Source: Prauserella endophytica (lineage in GTDB: Bacteria; Actinomycetota; Actinomycetes; Mycobacteriales; Pseudonocardiaceae). Taken from it: a stretch of 64,000 bases of DNA. Below are positions 16,295 to 24,076 of the stretch, piece after piece. The notes below the pieces were generated by a model. The model did no database searches, had not been told where the DNA came from, and saw only the letters and a list, made by a program, of their open reading frames with translations. The position numbers and the translations under genes were made by a program. The stretch lies in the NCBI RefSeq assembly GCF_005146945.1, contig NZ_SWMS01000001.1:558001-622000 (forward strand), written 5' to 3'. Within the stretch, counting starts at the first letter, position 1. Every line of letters begins with the position of its first letter.

Positions 16295-17346
16295 CCACCA
16301 CCAGGCAGCCCACCACGGCCATGCGGATCGCGGCCGCCGCGGGCGGGGCGTACCGCGGCGTGTTCGCCGAGAGCCGGCTCGCGCCGCTGCTGTCGCGGCC
16401 ACAGCCCGTGCGCCGAACCGGGTTCGACCTCGATCTGTCTATTCTCGACCGTCGCGAGGAGGCCGAGGACGTGGTGAGCCTCGTCCTCGGCGACGTGGAC
16501 GGGCGCCCGCTGCCGTCGTGGGTCCCCGGCGCCCACGTGGACGTGTTCCTGCCCTCGGGGCGGCAGCGGCAGTACTCGCTGTGCGGCGACCCAGCCGACC
16601 GGCGCGCCTACCGTGTCGCGGTGCGCCGCATCCCCGGCGGGGAGGGTGGCTCGGCGGAGGTGCACGGGCTTCGCGTGGGCGATCCCGTGCGCGTGCGCGG
16701 ACCCCGCAACGCGTTCTCCCTCGTCGACGCAGGTTCCTACCTGTTCGTCGCGGGCGGCATCGGCATCACCCCGATCCTGCCGATGGTGCGCGAGACCGAG
16801 CGGCGGGGCAGGCCGTGGCGGCTCGTCTACCGCGGCAGGTCCCGCGCGAGTATGCCGTTCCTGCGCGAGCTGGCCCACTACGGCCCCGCCGCCGTGGACG
16901 TGCGCACCGACGACGTGACGGGAAGGCCCGACCTCGCCACGATCCTTCCGCTGGCCGAGCCGGGCGCCGCGGTGTACCTGTGCGGTCCCCCGGCGTTGAC
17001 TGACGGGGCGTGGCGGATGTTGCGGGACATCGACCCGGCCGCGTCCCTGCACACCGAACGGTTCAGCCCGCTGCCCGTGGTGGGAGGCAGGCCGTTCCGC
17101 ATCCGGCTCGCGCGCAGCGGGGTCACCGTGGACGTCGCCGGGGAGGAGACGGCCCTCGCCGCGGTCCGCCGTGCGCTGCCCGGTGTGGCGTACTCCTGCC
17201 GCCAGGGGTTCTGCGGCACGTGCAAGACCCGAGTGCTCGACGGGCGGGTGGAGCACCGCGACCGTACGCTCACCGCACGCGAGCGGCAGGACGCGATGCT
17301 GCTGTGCGTTTCACGCGCCTCCGGCTCGCTGGTACTGGACCTCTGA
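16291..17346 (+). CDS. Ferredoxin reductase with C-terminal 2Fe-2S domain (phthalate dioxygenase reductase type)
   Basis: 351 aa. Residues ~45-140 form an FAD/FMN-binding barrel (RQYSLCGDP). Residues ~145-255 are the NAD domain (AGGIGITPILPM, then CGPPALTDGAWRML). The C-terminal plant-type ferredoxin has C-x4-C-x2-C (CRQGFCGTC) plus a fourth Cys in LLCVSRA. It passes electrons from NAD(P)H to an oxygenase. The BVMO-type monooxygenase upstream does not need such a partner, so the ferritin-like protein, whose gene it overlaps by 4 bases, is the likelier acceptor. Confidence 0.88.
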   Translation: MTTTRQPTTAMRIAAAAGGAYRGVFAESRLAPLLSRPQPVRRTGFDLDLSILDRREEAEDVVSLVLGDVDGRPLPSWVPGAHVDVFLPSGRQRQYSLCGDPADRRAYRVAVRRIPGGEGGSAEVHGLRVGDPVRVRGPRNAFSLVDAGSYLFVAGGIGITPILPMVRETERRGRPWRLVYRGRSRASMPFLRELAHYGPAAVDVRTDDVTGRPDLATILPLAEPGAAVYLCGPPALTDGAWRMLRDIDPAASLHTERFSPLPVVGGRPFRIRLARSGVTVDVAGEETALAAVRRALPGVAYSCRQGFCGTCKTRVLDGRVEHRDRTLTARERQDAMLLCVSRASGSLVLDL

Positions 17347-17363
17347 CGACGAGGAGAACGACC

Positions 17364-17858
17364 ATGCCGCGCTGGTTCCCGTTGACCGAGGCCGACGACG
17401 AGTTCGTGCGCACCGCGCCGGTGCGGTTCGAGCACGTCGTCGACCTGCCCGCGCCGCCGTCGGTGGTCTGGCGGGTGCTCACGGCCGACGACGCGCTGGC
17501 GTCGTGGTCACGCCTCGTCACCCGCGCGGAGTGGACGTCGCCGAGGCCGCTCGGGCCCGGGGCCACTCGGCTGGTGACGCTGGGCGGCGCGCTGACGCTC
17601 GAGGAACGCTTCTACCGCTGGGAAGAAGAGCGCCGAATGACTTTCACGGTCGACCGGGCCACCGGCCCCGGACTCCGCCGCTTCGCGGAGGACCTCGCAC
17701 TCGACGCCGTCCCCGGAGGGACACGCCTGCGCTGGACGTTCGCCAGCGAGCCCGTGTCCTCGCTCGTCCCCGCGGCGAAGCCCGCCGCGGCACTGCTGCG
17801 GCGCGTGACCGCCGGGCTGCCGCGGGGCCTGGCCCGGCGCGTCGAGGAGGTGCGGTGA
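17364..17858 (+). CDS. SRPBCC (START/Bet v 1-like) family protein
   Basis: 164 aa. The beginning EHVVDLPAPPSVVWRVLT and the closing helix match polyketide-cyclase/START-type SRPBCC folds that bind hydrophobic ligands. GAGGAG lies 8 bases before the ATG. The stop overlaps the SDR start (GTGA). A role in binding or shaping the cluster's lipid-like substrate is plausible but unproven. Confidence 0.8.
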   Translation: MPRWFPLTEADDEFVRTAPVRFEHVVDLPAPPSVVWRVLTADDALASWSRLVTRAEWTSPRPLGPGATRLVTLGGALTLEERFYRWEEERRMTFTVDRATGPGLRRFAEDLALDAVPGGTRLRWTFASEPVSSLVPAAKPAAALLRRVTAGLPRGLARRVEEVR

Positions 17859-18751
17859 GCCGCCACCTGCGGACGTTGCTCGGCGTCGTCCGCGACCTTG
17901 GCCTTCCGCTGCCCGGGCCGTCGCAGGACCTGCGCGACAAGTCCGTGCTGATCACGGGGGCCGCGAGCGGCATCGGCCTGGCATTGGCCCACACGCTGCA
18001 CGCCAGGGGAGCCGTGCTGGGCCTGGTGGACCGGGACGAGACCGCGCTCGCCGCCGTGGCGGCCGAGCTCGGCACCCGCGCGCATCCCGCGGTGGCCGAC
18101 GTCGCCGACCGGTCCGGCATCGCCGACGCCATCGGCGGGCTCGCGCGGCACACGGGCGGCTGGGACGCGGTGGTGGCCAACGCGGGGGTGACGCCGTCGC
18201 CCGGCACGCTGCGGCAACTGCCGCCGCACGAGTTCGACCGGGTCGTGTCCGTGAACCTCACCGGGGTGTTCAACACCGTCCGGCCAACCCTCGACGACGT
18301 GATCGCCCGGCGCGGCTACGTGCTCGTGGTGTCGTCGGCGGCGGCGTTCACGCCCGGTCCCGGCGGGTCGCCGTACATGATCAGCAAGGCGGGCGTCGAG
18401 CAGCTGGGCCGCGCGCTGCGGCTGGAGCTCGCCCCGCACGGCGCGGACGTCGGCGTGGCCTACTTCGGCTTCGTCGACACCCCGCTCGCCCGCGCGACAC
18501 TCGACGACGACCCGCTCGGCCGAGCGCTCGAAGCCCGTCTGCCAGGCCCACTGCGCAAGCGGATCACCGCGGAGCAGGCGGCCGAGGTGCTCGCGCGGGC
18601 CATCGCGCACAGGCCGGGCCGCGTGGTCGCACCCGCGGCCTGGCAGCCGTGGGCGTTGCTGCGCGGCGTGCTCAACGTGGTGGCCGACCGCCACCTGGCG
18701 GCCGATCCGAGGTGCCACGCGCTGATCCGGGATCTGGAGGCACGGCATTGA
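17855..18751 (+). CDS. Short-chain dehydrogenase/reductase
   Basis: 298 aa classical SDR: TGAASGIG (34-41), NAG (109-111), Ser160/161 and Y174-x3-K178 (YMISK). An N-terminal extension of ~25 residues and a C-terminal amphipathic end suggest membrane association. It probably interconverts an alcohol and the ketone used by the Baeyer-Villiger enzyme at the head of the cluster. GTG 17855 overlaps the SRPBCC stop. Confidence 0.88.
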   Translation: MSRHLRTLLGVVRDLGLPLPGPSQDLRDKSVLITGAASGIGLALAHTLHARGAVLGLVDRDETALAAVAAELGTRAHPAVADVADRSGIADAIGGLARHTGGWDAVVANAGVTPSPGTLRQLPPHEFDRVVSVNLTGVFNTVRPTLDDVIARRGYVLVVSSAAAFTPGPGGSPYMISKAGVEQLGRALRLELAPHGADVGVAYFGFVDTPLARATLDDDPLGRALEARLPGPLRKRITAEQAAEVLARAIAHRPGRVVAPAAWQPWALLRGVLNVVADRHLAADPRCHALIRDLEARH

Positions 18752-18755
18752 GCCG

Positions 18756-19082
18756 GTGTCCGAACTGTTCAAGACGCCGCGCCGCCCGGCTGCTGAACTG
18801 GCGGACATGAGTTCTCGACGACACGACGGTTCCGGCCTGTTGGAGCTGGCCAACGTGGGACCCGCGGTGGCGCGGCACCTCGAACGCGCGGGGATCACCG
18901 AGCGCGGGCAGCTCAGGGGCTGCGATCCCCTCGAACTGTACGAGCGCCTGTGCGCGATCGACGGGCAGCGGCACGATCCCTGCCTGCTGGACACGTTCAT
19001 GTCCGTTGTGGACCAGGCCAACGGCGCGCCGCCGCGCCCGTGGTGGAACTACACAGAGGAACGGAAACGCCTGCTCAGCTGA
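18756..19082 (+). CDS. Helix-hairpin-helix protein of the Cdd1 'pathogenicity locus' family
   Basis: 108 aa from GTG 18756, or 91 aa from ATG 18807. The conserved core is LANVGPAVARHLERAGI (HhH), then DPLELYERLCAIDG and a WWNYTEERK terminus, as in Cdd1/PF11731 proteins of about 90 aa. Function unknown. The HhH suggests nucleic-acid binding. It begins 4 bases after the SDR. Its last 8 bases overlap the end of the convergent SnoaL-like gene. Confidence 0.72.
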   Translation: MSELFKTPRRPAAELADMSSRRHDGSGLLELANVGPAVARHLERAGITERGQLRGCDPLELYERLCAIDGQRHDPCLLDTFMSVVDQANGAPPRPWWNYTEERKRLLS

Positions 19083-19494
19083 CGTCGCCCTCGCCTCGGA
19101 GCTGGCGCCAGAGTGAGGCGTCGTCACGCACCGCCCAGTGCTCGACGCCCTTGCCGCCGGCCACCCGGACCAGGTGCATCTGCTTGTAGGCGAAGCGGCG
19201 GCCAGTGGGAGCGAGGCCGAAGAACTCGCCGGTGTGCCTGCCGCTGTGGGTGCAGTGGATCGCCACCGTGTCACCTTCCGCGATCACCCGGTGGATCTCC
19301 CAGCGCTGGTCGCTGAAGGCCTTGTTCAGCAGGTGCATGTAGTACGTGACGCTGCCGAGGCCGGGTGGGGTGCCTGGCGGCGCCTCGTGGTTGACGAATT
19401 CGTCGCTGACGAGCGTGGCCAGCGCAGCCTCGTCGTCGGCAGGGAAGACCTCTTCCAGGACCCGCCGCGCGATGGTTTTGACGTCGTTGCTCAT
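19075..19494 (-). CDS. SnoaL-like / ester cyclase family protein
   Basis: 139-aa NTF2-like fold: LVSDEFVNHEAPPG, then VIAEGDTVAIHCTHSGRHTG and the closing beta-strands with EHWAVRDD. The family includes polyketide cyclases and many uncharacterised small enzymes. ATG 19494 has GGGAGGAG 6 bases upstream. It is divergent from the TetR gene at 19572, so it is a likely target of that regulator. Confidence 0.82.
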   Translation of the reverse strand: MSNDVKTIARRVLEEVFPADDEAALATLVSDEFVNHEAPPGTPPGLGSVTYYMHLLNKAFSDQRWEIHRVIAEGDTVAIHCTHSGRHTGEFFGLAPTGRRFAYKQMHLVRVAGGKGVEHWAVRDDASLWRQLRGEGDVS

Positions 19495-19562
19495 GACTCC
19501 TCCCGAAGAGTTGCCCGTGGCTGTGTGTCAGTCGCGGGAGAAGCAATTTCGTGACAGTATCA

Positions 19563-19582
19563 TTCTCGCCAATGAGCGAGAA
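19563..19582. promoter_or_regulatory. Inverted repeat over the TetR start codon
   Basis: TTCTCGC and GCGAGAA, perfect 7-base arms with a 6-base spacer. The spacer contains the TetR ATG (19572-19574). A -10-like TATCAT (19558-19563) abuts it. The position suits autorepression. Confidence 0.6.
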
Positions 19583-20237
19583 AGCAAGACCCAGGCGACG
19601 CTACGACGCGCCGAAACGGCGTGAGCAGGCCGCACGCACCAGGGCGCAGGTCATCGAGGCCGCGCGCAGGGTCTTCCTCGAGTACGGCTACGCCCGCGCG
19701 ACCATCCCCCGGATCGCGGCGGAGGCGGGCGTCGCGGTGGAGACCGTGTACCGCTCGGCGGCGGGCAAGGCCGGGTTGCTGGAGGCCGCGGTGCAGGCGG
19801 CACTGGCCGGGGGGCCCGAGCGGGCGGAGGTTCCGGTGCGGGAGCGGCCGGGAATTCGGCGCGTGATCGAGGAGCGGGAGCCTCGGCGGCAGCTCGCGCT
19901 GTACGCGCGGACGCAACCCGGCGTGTGGAGCCGCGTTGGGCCGCTGCTGCGGGTGCTGGATGCCGCGGCGCCCGGTGATCCGAAGCTGGAGGCGCTGCGG
20001 GAAGCACACGCGCGGCAACGGCTCGACGGCCTGCGTGACTTCGCTGCCCTACTCGCCGAGCGCGGTGCCCTGCGACCCGGACTGTCCGCCAAGCGCGCCG
20101 CGGACCTCATCTGGACCATCTGCGCGCAGGCCAACTACGAGGCGCTCGTGACCAGTCGCGGATGGACTCATGACGAGTACCGGGACTGGCTCACCGACAC
20201 GCTCGTGCACGCGCTGCTACCGGCCACCTTCGAGTGA
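19572..20237 (+). CDS. TetR family transcriptional regulator
   Basis: 221 aa. The HTH is TIPRIAAEAGVAVETVYRSA. The C-terminal half matches the common actinobacterial type with a late conserved WTICAQANYEALV segment. ATG 19572 is used. An upstream in-frame GTG (19551) would include the operator in the coding sequence. The divergent SnoaL-like gene is the likely target, with the inverted repeat at 19563-19582 as operator. Confidence 0.9.
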   Translation: MSEKARPRRRYDAPKRREQAARTRAQVIEAARRVFLEYGYARATIPRIAAEAGVAVETVYRSAAGKAGLLEAAVQAALAGGPERAEVPVRERPGIRRVIEEREPRRQLALYARTQPGVWSRVGPLLRVLDAAAPGDPKLEALREAHARQRLDGLRDFAALLAERGALRPGLSAKRAADLIWTICAQANYEALVTSRGWTHDEYRDWLTDTLVHALLPATFE

Positions 20238-20253
20238 GTACACGCCGTTTACG

Positions 20254-20763
20254 ATGCCGCGAGTGGAGCACGGGACAGGACGACAGGTGGTCGCCGCGGT
20301 GGCGGCCGTGGCGATGCTGGGGCTCACCGCGTGCAGCGAGGACAGCGAGGAGACCGACTCGGCCTCGGACTGGCAGCAGGAGGACCCGTGCTCGCTGCTG
20401 ACCGAAGAGGAGGCCGAGACCTACCTCGGTGAGGACGCCTCGGCCATCACTCCGAAGCGGACGGACGAGCAGGACCGGCCGCGCTGCGACTGGAAGGGAA
20501 CCGGTACGGGGGAGGTGACGCTCATGCTCTGGGAGCCGCCGATGCCCGACGTGATCACCGACACCAGCGACACCGTCAAGGTCGGTGACACCATCGGTTA
20601 CATCACCTCGGAGACCGCCTCCAGCTGCCACCTCGACGTCGAGGCCCACCCGGCGTTCGTGCAGTTGCAGGCCCGCGGTTCCGGTGGCCTGACGAGCGAC
20701 GAGAGCTACTGCGACGCGGTGGCGAGGACGGCGGACGGTGTGCTGGCACGGCTGGGCTGGTGA
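20254..20763 (+). CDS. DUF3558-like lipoprotein
   Basis: 169 aa. The signal peptide ends in the lipobox LTAC (Cys28). An acidic linker and a globular domain with three cysteines follow (PCSLLTEEEA, RCDWKG, SCHLDVE). DUF3558 proteins are actinobacterial surface lipoproteins of unknown function. Its stop overlaps the GTG of the LexA-like gene, an unusual pairing. No ribosome binding site is visible before ATG 20254. GTG 20263 is an alternative. Confidence 0.75.
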   Translation: MPRVEHGTGRQVVAAVAAVAMLGLTACSEDSEETDSASDWQQEDPCSLLTEEEAETYLGEDASAITPKRTDEQDRPRCDWKGTGTGEVTLMLWEPPMPDVITDTSDTVKVGDTIGYITSETASSCHLDVEAHPAFVQLQARGSGGLTSDESYCDAVARTADGVLARLGW

Positions 20764-21440
20764 CTACGATGCCGCAGGTGACCACCTACGACGAGTTCGA
20801 CGCGTTCGGCGACCTGGACGCCTCGGCACTTCCTCACCGGCAGCAGCGAATCCTGGTCGCCATCCGGGACTGGGTGGTCAGGTACGGGTACTCGCCGAGC
20901 ACGCGCGAGATCGGTGACGGTGTCGGCCTGCGCTCGACGTCCACGGTGTCGAGGCACCTGGCGAGCCTGGAGGAAAAGGGCTTCCTGCGGCGCAGCAGCT
21001 CCGTGTCCCGGCCGATCGACGTACGCGCGTTCCTGCGCGAGCCGTCGGGCCGTCAGTCCACAGCGGACTCAGTGCCCGTTCCCGTTGTCGGTGACATCGC
21101 GGCGGGTACGCCCATCTCCGCGGTGGAGCACGTCGACGACACGCTGACGCTGCCCCGCGAGCTGATCGGGCGCGGCAACGTGTTCGGCCTGCGCGTGCGT
21201 GGTGACTCGATGATCGACGCCGCGATCTGCGACGGCGACATCGTGGTGGTGAAGCAGCAGTCGGAAGCCCACTCGGGCCAGATCGTCGCCGCGATGATCG
21301 ACGGCGAGGCCACGGTGAAGGTATTCCGTCGCAGGGGTGGCCACGTCTACCTCGAACCGCGCAATCCCGCCTACGAGGTGATCGACGGCGACGAGGCCGT
21401 GGTGCTCGGCGTCGTGGTCTCGGTGCTGCGCAGCGTCTGA
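20760..21440 (+). CDS. LexA-like repressor/protease
   Basis: 226 aa. The N-terminal winged HTH (GYSPSTREIGDGVGL, then STVSRHLASLEEKG) is joined to an S24 peptidase domain with the self-cleavage site Ala115-Gly116 (IAAGTP) and the Ser150/Lys187 dyad (GDSM, ATVKVF). So RecA-stimulated autocleavage should work. The recognition helix reads STSTVSRHL, where classic LexA has STSSVAHQL. No CGAAC-N4-GTTCG box is seen upstream. It is coupled to a lipoprotein gene. It may be a paralogue of the SOS LexA with a narrower regulon. The start is GTG 20760 or ATG 20769. Confidence 0.85.
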   Translation: MTTMPQVTTYDEFDAFGDLDASALPHRQQRILVAIRDWVVRYGYSPSTREIGDGVGLRSTSTVSRHLASLEEKGFLRRSSSVSRPIDVRAFLREPSGRQSTADSVPVPVVGDIAAGTPISAVEHVDDTLTLPRELIGRGNVFGLRVRGDSMIDAAICDGDIVVVKQQSEAHSGQIVAAMIDGEATVKVFRRRGGHVYLEPRNPAYEVIDGDEAVVLGVVVSVLRSV

Positions 21441-21445
21441 CGCTC

Positions 21446-21814
21446 CTAGCCTGCGAGCGGTGAGCCGATGCGGTGCAGGGTGCCCTCCGGGTCCACGTAG
21501 GCGAACTCGCGCAGTCCGTACGGCGTGTCCTGTGGAGCGGTGAAGCGGCCCCCGACACCGGACGCCGACCATTCGGTGTGCACCGCGTCGGCGTCCGAGA
21601 CGTAGACGTACACCGCGGCGCCGGTGCGCTTCGGGGCGTGCTCGGCCCATTCGGTCAGGTGCAGCCAGACCTCGCCGCGGTTGGCGAAGCCGTAGTCCGC
21701 GTCGGCATCCGCTTGCTCGACCGTGAACCCGAGCAGCCGGTAGCGCTCCAGCGCCGCCGCCAGATCCCGCACCGGGACGATCGGCGTGATGCCCTCGAAC
21801 CGCACCTCGTCCAT
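21446..21814 (-). CDS. VOC (glyoxalase/bleomycin resistance) family protein
   Basis: 122 aa with the beta-alpha-beta-beta-beta repeat of VOC proteins: ITPIVPVRDLAAALERYRLLGF at the start and FAYVDPEGTLHRIG at the end. The family covers resistance proteins that sequester drugs and small-molecule enzymes. It lies 18 bases after the asparagine-synthetase-like gene on the same strand and may be the last gene of that operon. It converges with the LexA-like gene, with a 5-base gap. Confidence 0.85.
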   Translation of the reverse strand: MDEVRFEGITPIVPVRDLAAALERYRLLGFTVEQADADADYGFANRGEVWLHLTEWAEHAPKRTGAAVYVYVSDADAVHTEWSASGVGGRFTAPQDTPYGLREFAYVDPEGTLHRIGSPLAG

Positions 21815-21832
21815 GCCGACACGGTACGCGCG

Positions 21833-23545
21833 TCAGCCGCCGACCTCGAACGAGCGCAGCCACAGCTCCAAAGTCAGCACCAGCCACAGCTTCCCGCCGT
21901 GCCTCGGCAGCAGCGTGCCTTCCCTGCGCAGCCACGACCGGAGCGTGTCGGGGCGGACCAGGCCGCGTTGCCGGGTCGTGCGGCTCAGCAGCAGGTCGTT
22001 GCCGAGTTCCCGCAGCGGACCCGCCAGCCATTGCTGCACGGGCACCCGCATGCCGCTCTTCGGACGGTCCACCACCGTCGCGGGAAGCAGGTCCCTGACC
22101 GCTTCCTTGAGGACCCATTTTTCCGTGGTACCCGCCAGTTTCCAGCGCGGCGGCACCCGGAACGCGTGGTCGATCACGGGACGCGCGAACAGTGGTGACC
22201 TGCCCTCCAGCCCGCTCGCCGCGGTGATCCGCTCCACTTTGCTCAGGATGTGGTGTGCGCCCTTCGTGCGGAGGTTCGCGTGCAGCAACTGGTTGAGCAG
22301 GCTGTGCATCCGGCCCTGCCGCAGGTAGGGCGAGACCAGCTCGGCCGGGTGCGGCGCGTCGGTCAGCTCCGCGAGCACGTCGCCGGTGAGCAGGACGGGG
22401 AGGTCGGCGTAGCACTTGCGGTAGGAGTCCAGGTAGGCCAACGCTCTCGCGCGCGGATCGGGATCGTCGCGATGCAGCTCGGAGATCAGCATCGGCAGGT
22501 TCTTGGGCCCGCCGAACACCGGGTCGCCGCCCTCGCCGTTGAGTACCACGCTCGTCCCGTCGCCCGCGACGGCCTCGGCGAGCAACCGGTTCGGCACGGT
22601 CAGCGGGTCGCCGACGGGGCAGTCCAGCAGCGCGACCGTGTCCGGCAGCCGCGCGGCGACGGTCTCGCCCGCGACGGTCAGCACGCGGTGTTCGGTGTGG
22701 CAGTGCGCCGCCACGAGCCCCGAGTAGCCGAGCTCGTTGGGTAGCTCGTCGCCGAAGCTGATCGAGTAGGTGCGCACGGGGTTGTCGTGCAGCTTCGTGG
22801 CGAGCGCCGTCACGAGGCTGCTGTCGACGCCGCCGGAGAGCAGGACGGCGGCGGCCTCGCCGCTGGGCAGCCGCCGCGCGGTGGCCTCCTCCAGCAGTGC
22901 GCGGAGCGCGTGCGCGTGCTCGGCGGCCGGGCGCTCGTCGGTCAGTTCCTGCGGCTCCCAGAAGACCTCCTCCGCGGTGGTGGTGTCCGCACGCAGTCGC
23001 AGGCACCGGCCCGGCAGCACCTCGTGGACGCCGCGTAGCAGCGTCTCGGCGCCGGGCAGGTAGGCGAACGTGAGGAAGGACCTGACCGCGGAGAGGTTCA
23101 GCCCGGTGTCCAGCGCGGGCCAGCGCTGTATCGCCCGCAGCGACGTCGACGCGAGCCAGCTTCGGCCGGACCGCGCGTAGAACGCCGTGCGTGCTCCGGT
23201 GTGGTCGCGCACCAGCACCAGCTCGGGACCGTCCGCGATGGCCAGCGCGAACATCCCGTCGGCGGCGGCGAGCCCGGCGAGCCCGAAGCGGGCGTAGCTG
23301 TGCAGCAGCAGCTCGGTGTCGGAACACGCGGGCGACGGAGCGTCGGTGCCGAGCCGCGAGCGCAGCTCGGGGGCGTTGAACAACGTGACCTCGCCGACCG
23401 CCGTCAACCCGGCCGCTCGGCACGGCGCGGTGGCGGCGCCCGGCTCGTCGAGCAGGCCGAACGCGTGCCTGTCCGCCGTCAGCACATCCCGTCCGCCGAC
23501 CGCGACGAGGTCACCGTCCGCCGAGGACGCACACCAGCGTGTCAT
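21833..23545 (-). CDS. Asparagine synthetase-fold ATP-dependent ligase lacking the N-terminal nucleophile
   Basis: 570 aa. The C-terminal half has the PP-loop SGGVDSS (237-243), ITAASGLEGRSPLF and KWVLKEAV of AsnB-like enzymes, which activate a carboxylate as acyl-AMP. The N-terminal Ntn-like domain is present (DGMFALAIADG, LVRDHTGARTAFY), but the protein starts MTRWCASS rather than Met-Cys-Gly, so Cys2, the glutaminase nucleophile, is absent. Enzymes of this type use ammonia or an internal amine, as in beta-lactam synthetase. It is 9 bases downstream of the acidic membrane protein and belongs to the operon that starts at 25889. Substrate unknown. Confidence 0.85.
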   Translation of the reverse strand: MTRWCASSADGDLVAVGGRDVLTADRHAFGLLDEPGAATAPCRAAGLTAVGEVTLFNAPELRSRLGTDAPSPACSDTELLLHSYARFGLAGLAAADGMFALAIADGPELVLVRDHTGARTAFYARSGRSWLASTSLRAIQRWPALDTGLNLSAVRSFLTFAYLPGAETLLRGVHEVLPGRCLRLRADTTTAEEVFWEPQELTDERPAAEHAHALRALLEEATARRLPSGEAAAVLLSGGVDSSLVTALATKLHDNPVRTYSISFGDELPNELGYSGLVAAHCHTEHRVLTVAGETVAARLPDTVALLDCPVGDPLTVPNRLLAEAVAGDGTSVVLNGEGGDPVFGGPKNLPMLISELHRDDPDPRARALAYLDSYRKCYADLPVLLTGDVLAELTDAPHPAELVSPYLRQGRMHSLLNQLLHANLRTKGAHHILSKVERITAASGLEGRSPLFARPVIDHAFRVPPRWKLAGTTEKWVLKEAVRDLLPATVVDRPKSGMRVPVQQWLAGPLRELGNDLLLSRTTRQRGLVRPDTLRSWLRREGTLLPRHGGKLWLVLTLELWLRSFEVGG

Positions 23546-23554
23546 ACCGCGGCC

Positions 23555-24076
23555 TCAGCCGAAATCGCCGCCGTCATCCAAATCGCCCTCGCCGTCGGAC
23601 CAGTCGTCGTCGTACGTGTCGTCGCCCTCACCGGTGCTCCCGGCGTCCCCGCCGCCAGTGCTCTGCGCCTGCTGCCGCAGCTCCTCTTCCTCCGCCTCGG
23701 TCATCGACATCGGCGGCATCACCAGCCCGGCGACGAGCGCGCCGCCCGCCACCCCGGCGAGCACGGCGCCGACGCGTCCACCGAAGGACGAACGGTTCAC
23801 CGTGAGCACCCCGTCGCCCCACAGGGTTCGCCCGTAGCCCGCCTCCCGGCCGTAGAGCACACGCCCGTCGTGGAACGTCCGCTTGACGATCCTGCGGCCC
23901 AGCGGCTCGTCGGTGCCGGTCACTCCATGGCTGTCGCGCCACGTCACCACGCCGCCCTCGCCGCGCGTGCGCCATTCGGAGCGCCCGTCGGAGTAGCGCC
24001 GGTGCACCGTTCCGTCGGCGAGCAGCTCGTCGGTGTAGGTGTTCTCCCGTCTCGGCCGCACGGTTGCCTCCCTCAT
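23555..24076 (-). CDS. Unknown membrane protein with DG repeats and an acidic tail
   Basis: 173 aa. Residues 1-95 contain repeated short strands of the form D/G-x-DG-V/R-x-Y/W (LADGTVHRRYSDGRSEW, FHDGRVLYG, WGDGVLTV), like MORN-type or wall-binding hairpins. One Gly/Ala/Val transmembrane segment is at about 100-122. The remaining 50 residues are very acidic and end DDGGDFG. No family recognised. ATG 24076 overlaps the upstream stop by 4 bases. The gene sits between two unknown genes and the AsnB-like enzyme in one transcription unit. Confidence 0.7.
   Translation of the reverse strand: MREATVRPRRENTYTDELLADGTVHRRYSDGRSEWRTRGEGGVVTWRDSHGVTGTDEPLGRRIVKRTFHDGRVLYGREAGYGRTLWGDGVLTVNRSSFGGRVGAVLAGVAGGALVAGLVMPPMSMTEAEEEELRQQAQSTGGGDAGSTGEGDDTYDDDWSDGEGDLDDGGDFG

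Noticed and set aside
21069-23423. A 784-codon minus-strand open frame
   Set aside because: Out-of-frame reading of the AsnB-like and VOC genes and antisense of the LexA-like gene. Low-complexity Arg/Ala composition.
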